DNA from: an uncultured Bacillota bacterium
Lineage (GTDB): Bacteria; Bacillota; Clostridia; Peptostreptococcales; Anaerovoracaceae
DNA length: 8,338 nt
Assembly: GCA_902465215.1 (NCBI GenBank)
Contig: CABQMM010000042.1
Span: forward strand, 1-8,338
Direction: 5' to 3'
Shown: in pieces, positions 1 through 6,436 of the stretch
How the letters are laid out: each line of letters begins with the position of its first letter
Numbering within the stretch: the first letter of the stretch is position 1
Translations under genes and position numbers: made by a program
The notes under the pieces: generated by a model
The model's database searches: none
Seen by the model: the letters and a program-made list of their open reading frames with translations, nothing else
Told to the model about the DNA's origin: nothing

Positions 1-17
1 ATTATAACAGAATGATG

Positions 18-23
18 TATAAT
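18..23 (+). promoter_or_regulatory. Candidate -10 element for the P-loop/Asp23-like gene
   Basis: A perfect TATAAT lies about 60 bases before the first gene in an AT-rich leader. The matching -35 box would fall at or before the left edge of the window, so only half the promoter can be judged. A predicted start near position 30 would give a leader of about 50 bases. It is a plausible sigma-A promoter for the two-gene unit that follows. Confidence 0.45.
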
Positions 24-81
24 AGTAAAGTAAATAAAACCGAAAATTTAAAGAAAATTTTGAACAAAAAAAGGAAATAAG

Positions 82-894
82 ATGCAAATATATACTTTAG
101 TCGGAAAGAGCGGAACCGGAAAAAGCTTTCATGCAATGGATGTCTGCCGCCGCTACAATATCGAATCGATTATTGACGATGGACTGTTTATCTATAAAAA
201 CACGGTTATGGCAGGAGCTTCTGCAAAGAAAGCAGATACGAAAATTGGCGCAGTCAAAGTTGCATTGTTTATCGACGATGAGCAGCGTGACAGCGTAAAA
301 GAGCAAATTGAAAAATGCAAGCCGAATGCAATTTTGATATTGGGAACCAGCAAAGGCATGGTCGACCGGATTATAGAACGGCTGGGACTTCCGAGGCTTG
401 TGGATGACAGCCCGAACCGGATTTCGATTGAAGCAATTACAACGGAGGCGGAACGCGCGCGGGCAAGGCAACAGCGGGATCAGCTCGGCAAACATGTCAT
501 CCCGGCGCCGTCACTACAACTGAAACGCAACTTTGCGGGTTACTTCATGGACCCGCTTCGTTTCTTCCGCGGAAAGGATCAGGGAGCAGCAAACGAGAGA
601 ACAGTCGTGCGGCCAACTTACAGCTACTTGGGCGATTATTTGCTTGCGGAAAGAGTTATTGACGATATTATAAGCTGCGTGGCAGCAAAACATCCTGCGG
701 CAGGAAGAGTAATCTATGTCAGCCACAGTACGCAGCCGGAGGCCTACGAACTATTCGTGGTTCTGAAGATGAAGCACGGCTATCCAATCTGGGAGGCTGC
801 GCGTCAGATGCAATGGCAGATAAAGGATATGGTCGAAAAGATGACCGCCTTCAATGTTTCCAGTGTGGACATCGAAGTGAGAGGAATTGACTAA
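82..894 (+). CDS. P-loop ATPase with C-terminal Asp23/Gls24-like domain
   Basis: This 270-residue protein has no signal peptide or membrane segment and is probably cytoplasmic. A Walker A motif, GKSGTGKS (residues 8-15), starts four residues after the first strand, marking an N-terminal nucleotide-binding domain. A hydrophobic strand, AILILG (83-88), could be a Walker B-like strand but lacks an obvious acidic pair. A basic, Arg/Gln-rich linker spans about 120-140. Residues about 177-268 resemble the Asp23/Gls24 (DUF322) envelope-stress fold: an alpha-beta segment, a conserved YPIWEAARQMQWQIKDMVEKM-like helix near 234-254, and a closing strand, SSVDIEVRGI. The ATG is preceded by AAGGAA (71-76). 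Its stop shares one base with the start of the DNA glycosylase gene, so the two are translationally coupled. The P-loop is secure; the Asp23 assignment rests on pattern resemblance. I do not know its substrate or role. Confidence 0.85.
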   Translation: MQIYTLVGKSGTGKSFHAMDVCRRYNIESIIDDGLFIYKNTVMAGASAKKADTKIGAVKVALFIDDEQRDSVKEQIEKCKPNAILILGTSKGMVDRIIERLGLPRLVDDSPNRISIEAITTEAERARARQQRDQLGKHVIPAPSLQLKRNFAGYFMDPLRFFRGKDQGAANERTVVRPTYSYLGDYLLAERVIDDIISCVAAKHPAAGRVIYVSHSTQPEAYELFVVLKMKHGYPIWEAARQMQWQIKDMVEKMTAFNVSSVDIEVRGID

Positions 895-1763
895 TGTATA
901 CGAAAGACGGAATTAAAGATTTTAATCTCGACCATATTTTCGACTGCGGACAGTGCTTCCGCTGGGAAAGGGAGGCTGACGGAAGCTATACCGGAACGGC
1001 TATGGGAAAAATCGTCAATATGCGATTTGAGCCGGAGGGCAGGCTGACTGTCGATAACTGCACGGAAGAGGAATTCATGCAGATTTGGACGCCGTATCTG
1101 GATTTAGAGCGGGACTATGCGCAGATAAAATGCAGTCTGCAGGGCGAAGAAATCAAAAAAGCGATGGAGTACGGATATGGGATTCGGATTCTGAAGCAGG
1201 ATTTTTGGGAAGCGCTGCTGTCGTTTATCATATCGCAAAATAACAATATACCGCGGATTAAGGGCTGTATCGAGGCGCTGGCGCGCTGCTGCGGCGAAAG
1301 AATCGGTGCATATAAAGGAAAGGATTATTATGCACTGCCCGAGCCGGAAAGACTTGCGGACATGACGACGGACGATCTAACGGAGATAAGGCTTGGATAT
1401 CGTGCGCCTTATCTGATTGAAACGGCGCGGCAGGTTTTGGAGCGGGGCGGCAAACAGGAGACGGAAAGAAAACTTAGGGAATGCAAAAGTTTTGAAGAGG
1501 CGGTTTCTGCACTTCGTGAATTTCAGGGCGTAGGACCGAAGGTGGCAAGCTGCGTGGCTCTTTTCGGACTTGGTTTTTCGGACGCTTTTCCAATTGATGT
1601 ATGGATGCGGCGCGTTATGCATAGACTGTATGGTATGGATGAAAAAGACGTACGGGGGATGGGAGATTTTGCGAAGAAAAATTTTGCACCTTACGGAGGA
1701 ATCGCCCAACAGTATCTATTCTACTACATACGGGGACTTGAACAGGGGGCTGTGAAGCGCTGA
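894..1763 (+). CDS. OGG1-type 8-oxoguanine DNA glycosylase/AP lyase
   Basis: This 289-residue protein belongs to the HhH-GPD DNA glycosylase superfamily, which excises oxidised guanine from DNA and nicks the abasic site by beta-elimination. The OGG1 layout is complete. The N-terminal OGG_N region carries DCGQCFRW (17-24). SQNNNIPRIKG (114-124) matches the SSNNNIARI segment of eukaryotic OGG1, and GYRAPYL (168-174) matches GYRARY. The helix-hairpin-helix GVGPKVASC (212-220) contains the expected catalytic lysine, K216, and PIDVW (233-237) the expected catalytic aspartate, D235. Both key residues are therefore present. Bacterial members of this size are common in Clostridia. The ATG overlaps the previous stop (TAATG), indicating translation by reinitiation. 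No T-tract terminator follows; the groE promoter starts about 50 bases downstream. The family call is firm; preference for 8-oxoG over other lesions is inferred from the family. Confidence 0.95.
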   Translation: MYTKDGIKDFNLDHIFDCGQCFRWEREADGSYTGTAMGKIVNMRFEPEGRLTVDNCTEEEFMQIWTPYLDLERDYAQIKCSLQGEEIKKAMEYGYGIRILKQDFWEALLSFIISQNNNIPRIKGCIEALARCCGERIGAYKGKDYYALPEPERLADMTTDDLTEIRLGYRAPYLIETARQVLERGGKQETERKLRECKSFEEAVSALREFQGVGPKVASCVALFGLGFSDAFPIDVWMRRVMHRLYGMDEKDVRGMGDFAKKNFAPYGGIAQQYLFYYIRGLEQGAVKR

Positions 1764-1815
1764 GGGGTTCACAAAAACTTCACACGCAAACGGCGAAAAA
1801 ATGCAAAAGAACCTA

Positions 1816-1843
1816 TTGACAATCTTTGCATAATTGTTATAAT
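1816..1843 (+). promoter_or_regulatory. groESL promoter (sigma-A type)
   Basis: A perfect -35 TTGACA (1816-1821) and a perfect -10 TATAAT (1838-1843) are separated by 16 bases. Transcription should start near 1850, immediately before or at the CIRCE operator. Full consensus in both boxes is expected for a strong vegetative promoter kept in check by a repressor rather than by an alternative sigma factor. Confidence 0.92.
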
Positions 1844-1852
1844 AAAATTATG

Positions 1853-1879
1853 TTAGCACTCAGAAGTAAAGAGTGCTAA
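1853..1879 (+). promoter_or_regulatory. CIRCE operator (HrcA binding site)
   Basis: TTAGCACTC (1853-1861), a 9-base spacer and GAGTGCTAA (1871-1879) match the CIRCE consensus with no mismatch. In Firmicutes, HrcA binds this element to repress chaperone operons, and GroEL itself keeps HrcA active, giving feedback on chaperonin supply. The element sits at the predicted 5' end of the groESL transcript, where it can also form an mRNA hairpin. No hrcA gene is in the window. Confidence 0.98.
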
Positions 1880-1913
1880 GAAAACGAGGATTACTAAATG
1901 GAGGTAATGATAA

Positions 1914-2189
1914 ATGACAGGAATTAAACCATTGGCTGACAGAGTTGTCATCAAGAAATTGGAAGCAGAAGAAAGAACGCAGGGCGGACTGATTTTGACC
2001 AGCACTGCGAAGGAAAAACCGCAGGTTGCAGAAGTTGTTGCAGTAGGACCGGGAACCAAGGATGTTACCATGGAGCTTAAGGTCGGCGACAAGGTTGTGT
2101 TCAGCAAATACGGCGGAACAGAAATCAAATATCAGGGCGAAGAATATACGATTATGAGACAGGACGACATCCTGGCTGTAGTGGAATAG
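1914..2189 (+). CDS. groES: Co-chaperonin GroES (Cpn10)
   Basis: At 91 residues it is slightly shorter than the usual 94-97. GroES forms a heptameric lid on GroEL and closes the folding chamber in the cytoplasm. The N-terminus KPLADRVVIKK and the strand VVAVGPG (residues 41-47) are hallmark Cpn10 elements. The mobile loop runs through about residues 18-36; its GroEL-contacting hydrophobic triplet is LIL (26-28) where IVL is common, a conservative change. AKEKPQ follows the loop as in most family members. The roof and C-terminal strand end in YTIMRQDDILAVVE. The ATG has a strong GGAGGT site (1900-1905) eight bases upstream. It is the first gene after the CIRCE element, 19 bases before groEL, and is surely co-transcribed with it. 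Confidence 0.98.
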   Translation: MTGIKPLADRVVIKKLEAEERTQGGLILTSTAKEKPQVAEVVAVGPGTKDVTMELKVGDKVVFSKYGGTEIKYQGEEYTIMRQDDILAVVE

Positions 2190-2193
2190 TTGA

Positions 2194-3846
<1,653 letters not shown>

Positions 3847-3897
3847 TCCCAAATGCCTCGGCTTCGAGAAAATTAGATAGAAAAGACAGATAAAATC

Positions 3898-3936
3898 AAT
3901 CGGCAAAATCGCTTCGGCGGTCTTGCCGATTTTTTT
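3898..3936 (+). terminator. Rho-independent terminator of groESL
   Basis: AATCGGCAA (3898-3906) pairs perfectly with TTGCCGATT (3923-3931). After one A-C mismatch the stem continues for five pairs (3908-3912 with 3917-3921, one of them G-U) and closes on a C-TTCG-G tetraloop (3913-3916). The 3' arm runs into seven T residues (3930-3936). This is a textbook intrinsic terminator 52 bases after the groEL stop. Confidence 0.95.
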
Positions 3937-4001
3937 CGAGAGTTAAGCGATACGCTGCCCGCATATGTGATATGAAAAATAAAATTTTTTATAAAAAGCT
4001 A

Positions 4002-4030
4002 TTGACAAAGAGATAAAGTAGTGCTAATAT
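4002..4030 (+). promoter_or_regulatory. cysK promoter with upstream A/T tract
   Basis: A perfect -35 TTGACA (4002-4007) and a -10-like TAATAT (4025-4030) are separated by 17 bases. A 23-base run of only A and T (3975-3997) lies just upstream, in the position of an UP element that would contact the RNA polymerase alpha subunits. The predicted start near 4037 falls inside the inverted repeat that follows, giving a leader of about 80 bases, too short for a T-box. Confidence 0.8.
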
Positions 4031-4034
4031 AAAA

Positions 4035-4060
4035 CCTATAAAACAGATAGGCTTTATAGG
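4035..4060 (+). promoter_or_regulatory. Inverted repeat at the cysK transcription start; candidate Rrf2 operator
   Basis: CCTATAAA (4035-4042) and TTTATAGG (4053-4060) are perfect inverted arms around a 10-base centre. The centre carries part of a further ATAGG copy (4047-4051), so the site contains CCTAT followed by two ATAGG half-sites. It covers the predicted +1 just downstream of the -10, a classic repressor position. The outer CCTAT...ATAGG arms recur over the promoter of the nearby Rrf2 gene. Binding by that regulator is inferred. Alternatively, it could be a 5' hairpin that stabilises the mRNA. Confidence 0.6.
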
Positions 4061-4115
4061 AAATAAAAACTACTGCGGAATAAATATGAAGTATGATGAA
4101 AAGGAGATGGAAACA

Positions 4116-5002
4116 ATGAAGGTATATGAAAGAATTACAGATTTAATCGGAGGAACACCGCCGAGATTTACGGTAAGCTGGAATATTTCAATCCGGCAGG
4201 AAGTGTTAAGGACAGAATTGCAAGAGCGATGATTGATGGTGCGGAAAAGTCAGGAGCACTCAAGCCGGGCGCTGTAATCATCGAGCCGACCAGCGGCAAT
4301 ACAGGAATCGGGCTTGCATCGGTTGCAGCTTCCAGAGGATATAAGATCATTTTAACGATGCCGGAAACGATGAGCGTGGAACGCCGCAATCTTTTAAAGG
4401 CATATGGAGCAGAGCTTGTTCTGACCGACGGTGCGAAAGGCATGAAGGGCGCAATTGCAAAGGCAGAAGAACTTGCAAAGGAAACTCCGGGAAGCTTCAT
4501 CCCGAGCCAGTTTACAAACCCTGCAAACCCGTCCGCACACAAGGCATCTACAGGTCCTGAAATCTGGAAAGACACAGATGGCAAGGTTGACATCTTCGTT
4601 GCAGGTGTCGGCACAGGCGGAACGCTTTCCGGAGTGGGAGCATATCTGAAGAGCAAGAATCCGGATGTTAAGGTTGTAGCGGTAGAACCTGCGGGTTCGC
4701 CGGTTCTTTCTAAGGGAACTGCAGGTCCGCACAAGATTCAGGGTATCGGCGCAGGTTTCGTTCCAGATACGCTGGATACAGATATTTACGATGAAATTAT
4801 TACAGTAGAAAACGAGGACGCTTTTGAAACCGGAAGAACGCTTGCAAGAAAAGGCGGCGTGCTCGTTGGAATTTCATCCGGAGCTGCTGTTTATGCAGCA
4901 TCCCAGCTCGCAAAACGCCCGGAAAACAAGGGCAAGGTCATCGTAGCGCTTCTGCCTGACACCGGCGAACGTTACCTTTCCACTCCGATGTTTTCTGAGT
5001 AA
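4116..5002 (+). pseudogene. cysK: Cysteine synthase A (O-acetylserine sulfhydrylase), disrupted by a 5' internal deletion/frameshift
   Basis: CysK makes cysteine from O-acetylserine and sulfide with PLP. The natural start is the ATG at 4116, with AAGGAG (4101-4106) nine bases upstream, reading [15 protein letters not shown] as in the family. Right after GGTP (ending at 4160) the frame is lost and stops at TGA 4230-4232 after 38 codons. The rest of CysK continues in another frame from about 4160: [19 protein letters not shown], with the PLP lysine codon at 4208-4210; then [11 protein letters not shown], the phosphate loop [17 protein letters not shown] and the C-terminus [15 protein letters not shown]. 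The two parts total about 295 residues against roughly 305-312 normally, so some 10-17 codons are missing, with a length of 3n+1 bases. The in-frame ATG at 4229 lies after the PLP lysine and has no ribosome binding site, so a product from it would be inactive. The remaining 257 codons are undamaged, implying a recent event or a sequence/assembly error. Confidence 0.88.
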
Positions 5003-5009
5003 AAGAGGG

Positions 5010-5030
5010 TTTGCCGCACGCGGCGGTGAA
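5010..5030 (+). terminator. Weak hairpin after cysK
   Basis: TTTGCCGC (5010-5017) can pair with GCGGTGAA (5023-5030) around a 5-base loop, an 8-pair stem with two G-U pairs, eight bases after the cysK stop. No T-run follows, so it is not a canonical intrinsic terminator. It may only mark the 3' end of the mRNA or be incidental. Confidence 0.3.
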
Positions 5031-5095
5031 ATCTTATAAAATAATATGAAAATCTTACATTTTCGTTAGAATTAAGGTATGCTTATGCCTCTTGC

Positions 5096-5124
5096 TTGAA
5101 AACCTATCATTTTCATGGTACTAT
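5096..5124 (+). promoter_or_regulatory. Promoter of the Rrf2-family gene
   Basis: TTGAAA (5096-5101) and TACTAT (5119-5124) are 17 bases apart, and a TG one base before the -10 (5116-5117) makes it an extended -10. Start is predicted near 5131. The gene thus has its own promoter and need not depend on read-through from cysK. Confidence 0.65.
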
Positions 5125-5131
5125 ATAGGTT
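5101..5131 (+). promoter_or_regulatory. Inverted repeat over the rrf2 promoter; candidate autoregulatory operator
   Basis: AACCTAT (5101-5107) and ATAGGTT (5125-5131) are perfect inverted arms 17 bases apart. They span the region from the end of the -35 to the predicted start. The same AACCTAT left arm and ATAGG right arm, with a 16-base gap, occur before cysK at 4033-4060. Rrf2-family regulators commonly control their own genes, so autorepression is a reasonable inference. Neither site matches a CymR or IscR consensus that I can reproduce with confidence. Confidence 0.55.
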
Positions 5132-5138
5132 ATGCAGC

Positions 5139-5155
5139 AGGAGGCTTTTTTTATG
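5139..5155 (+). other. Upstream ribosome binding site and ATG, in frame with the Rrf2 gene
   Basis: AGGAGG (5139-5144) lies eight bases before an ATG (5153-5155) that is in frame with the Rrf2 coding region, with no stop between. Starting here would add 14 mostly basic residues (MKKFYLRMRKRRCT) before the conserved MKISTKG start. The main start at 5195 has its own full site, so the transcript carries two good initiation sites. Confidence 0.5.
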
Positions 5156-5194
5156 AAAAAGTTTTATCTGCGGATGCGAAAAAGGAGGTGCACG

Positions 5195-5632
5195 ATGAAG
5201 ATTTCCACGAAGGGGCGCTATGCGCTCAGAATGATGATAGATTTAGCGGAACACCAAGGAGAGGGTTTCGTCGCGCTGAAGGACATTGCAGCACGACAGG
5301 GAATTTCCAAAAAATATCTGGAGCAGATTATTCCGATTCTGAACCGTTCGGATTTTTTGCAGGCAAATCGCGGTGCGCAGGGAGGTTATCGCCTCGCAAA
5401 AGCGCCGAAAGCCTATACGGTGAAGGACATTCTGGAGCTTACAGAAGGAAGTCTTGCGCCGGTTGCCTGTCTGGACACGATGCCGGTGGGCTGCGAGCGC
5501 AGTAAAAACTGTGTGACCTTGCCGCTTTGGAAGGGGCTTGCGGAGGTCATCAATAACTATTTGGACAGTGTGACGCTGCAGGATTTGCTGGAAAGACAGA
5601 CTGAGATGTATTCAAATTCTTACATCATATAG
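5195..5632 (+). CDS. Rrf2-family transcriptional regulator, IscR-like with three cysteines
   Basis: From the ATG at 5195 the protein has 145 residues, the normal size for the family. I chose this start because AAAGGAGGTG (5181-5190) precedes it and family homology begins at MKISTKGRYALR. The winged helix-turn-helix fills about residues 1-70: VALKDIAARQGISKKYLEQII holds the recognition helix and RGAQGGYRL (59-67) the wing. A dimerisation helix covers about 75-85. Cysteines at 92, 100 and 106 (C-X7-C-X5-C) lie in the Fe-S ligand region of IscR and NsrR, where spacing is usually C-X5-C-X5-C. CymR, the cysteine regulator of Bacillus and Staphylococcus, lacks this cluster. The regulator is therefore likely to sense Fe-S, redox or cysteine status. 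It sits downstream of cysK, and both genes have similar inverted repeats at their promoters. DNA-binding identity is secure; signal and targets are inferred. Confidence 0.93.
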   Translation: MKISTKGRYALRMMIDLAEHQGEGFVALKDIAARQGISKKYLEQIIPILNRSDFLQANRGAQGGYRLAKAPKAYTVKDILELTEGSLAPVACLDTMPVGCERSKNCVTLPLWKGLAEVINNYLDSVTLQDLLERQTEMYSNSYII

Positions 5633-5677
5633 ATTTTATGAAAATTTTAATTGTTTTGTTAAGAATCTGCAAAGATA

Positions 5678-5705
5678 TTGCAAAATTTTTAGGATAAGGT
5701 ATAAT
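5678..5705 (+). promoter_or_regulatory. Promoter of the lipid operon
   Basis: TTGCAA (5678-5683) and a perfect TATAAT (5700-5705) are 16 bases apart. The predicted start, near 5712, would leave a very short leader overlapping the AAAGGAG site (5708-5714), so either the start lies slightly upstream or the transcript begins almost at the ribosome binding site. The 87-base gap before it contains no intrinsic terminator, so read-through from the Rrf2 gene is also possible. Confidence 0.6.
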
Positions 5706-5719
5706 ATAAAGGAGTAGAA

Positions 5720-6436
5720 TTGGATAAAGTGATGAAATATGTAGAAAAACTGCTTCCGAAATATGCGGCGGTATCGCTGATTTTTTGCTTCGTGTGGAAC
5801 TGTTTTGTCTATTGGACGACACAGTTTTTGTGCGCGGACAGGGAGCATTTTGACCTGACAACTGATTTTGACAGGTGGGTTCCCGTTCAATCGTGGTGGG
5901 TGCTGATTTATGTGGCGAGTTTCCTCTTTTGGGTTGTCTGCTACATTTTTACTGCGCGGCTGAATGAGAAAGAGTTCTGGTTTCGTTTCGTTACGGCGGA
6001 TTTGCTTTCGAGAACTGTGTGTGGGGTAATTTTCGTTATCCTGCCGACGACCAATGTGAGACCGGAGCTTGCGATGGAGAGTATCTGGGATTTTATGCTT
6101 TCGATAATTTATCGGCTTGACATGCCATATGATTTGTTTCCGTCCATTCACTGCATTATCAGTCTGCTGTGCTATCTGGGACTGCGTAAATCGGATAAAA
6201 TTGGCGCGAAAACAAAGGCGGGGGTTTTGATTTTCACGCTGCTGATTTTTGCATCGACTCAGTTTACGAAGCAGCACTATATCGTTGATGTGATAAGCGG
6301 AGTTGCATTGACCCTGCTTTGCTACAATATTGCAATGAGGACGAACCTTTATAAACCGGTCATGACAGTGTTTGAAAGGGTAAATGAAAAGTTGTTCAGG
6401 GGGATGAATGAAAAACAGGAAAAAAATAGTCTTTAA
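5720..6436 (+). CDS. PAP2-family (AUR1-like) integral membrane protein
   Basis: The 238-residue protein probably starts at TTG (5720), five bases after AAAGGAG (5708-5714); the in-frame ATG at 5732 is too far from that site. About six membrane segments can be seen (roughly 16-36, 57-77, 94-110, 141-155, 166-182, 187-206). PAP2 motifs are present in variant form. Motif 1 keeps only RP (114-115), without the usual upstream lysine. Motif 2 is FPSIH (140-144) instead of PSGH. Motif 3 is ST-X5-H-X3-D (S179, H186, D190) with Thr in place of Arg. The catalytic histidines and aspartate are therefore kept. FPS-x-H and KQHYIVD resemble AUR1/inositol-phosphotransferase-like members. It may be a lipid phosphatase or head-group transferase acting at the outer face of the membrane. 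It leads an operon with flippase-like, pssA and psd genes and overlaps the next by 29 bases. The exact substrate is unknown. Confidence 0.85.
   Translation: MDKVMKYVEKLLPKYAAVSLIFCFVWNCFVYWTTQFLCADREHFDLTTDFDRWVPVQSWWVLIYVASFLFWVVCYIFTARLNEKEFWFRFVTADLLSRTVCGVIFVILPTTNVRPELAMESIWDFMLSIIYRLDMPYDLFPSIHCIISLLCYLGLRKSDKIGAKTKAGVLIFTLLIFASTQFTKQHYIVDVISGVALTLLCYNIAMRTNLYKPVMTVFERVNEKLFRGMNEKQEKNSL

Noticed and set aside
1..23. ATTATA and TATAAT form an inverted repeat around the first promoter.
   Set aside because: The sequence is very AT-rich and one arm is simply the -10 box, so there is no independent support for an operator.
1751..1784. TGTGAAG (1751-1757) and CTTCACA (1778-1784) form a perfect 7-base inverted repeat across the end of the glycosylase gene.
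   Set aside because: The loop is 20 bases, the stem is short and no T-run follows, so it is not a convincing terminator.
1810..1816. An AACCTAT half-site, like those before cysK and rrf2, overlaps the groE -35 box.
   Set aside because: There is no matching ATAGG arm at 16-17 bases and groE already has a perfect CIRCE, so a single 7-base match is probably chance.
4035..4115. A riboswitch or T-box in the cysK leader.
   Set aside because: The predicted leader is only about 80 bases and shows no T-box sequence, specifier stem or terminator/antiterminator pair, only the one inverted repeat.
4229..5002. A shorter functional cysteine synthase starting at ATG 4229.
   Set aside because: This start lacks a ribosome binding site and lies downstream of the PLP-binding lysine codon (4208-4210), so the product could not be an active CysK.
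5075..5090. AGGTAT-GCTT-ATGCCT small stem-loop upstream of the Rrf2 gene.
   Set aside because: The stem has six pairs with one G-U pair and no T-run, and it lies before the predicted promoter, so no function can be supported.
5668..5682. TGCAA and TTGCA inverted repeat, five bases apart, overlapping the -35 of the lipid operon.
   Set aside because: The arms are only five bases and appear nowhere else near a promoter, so it is likely coincidental.
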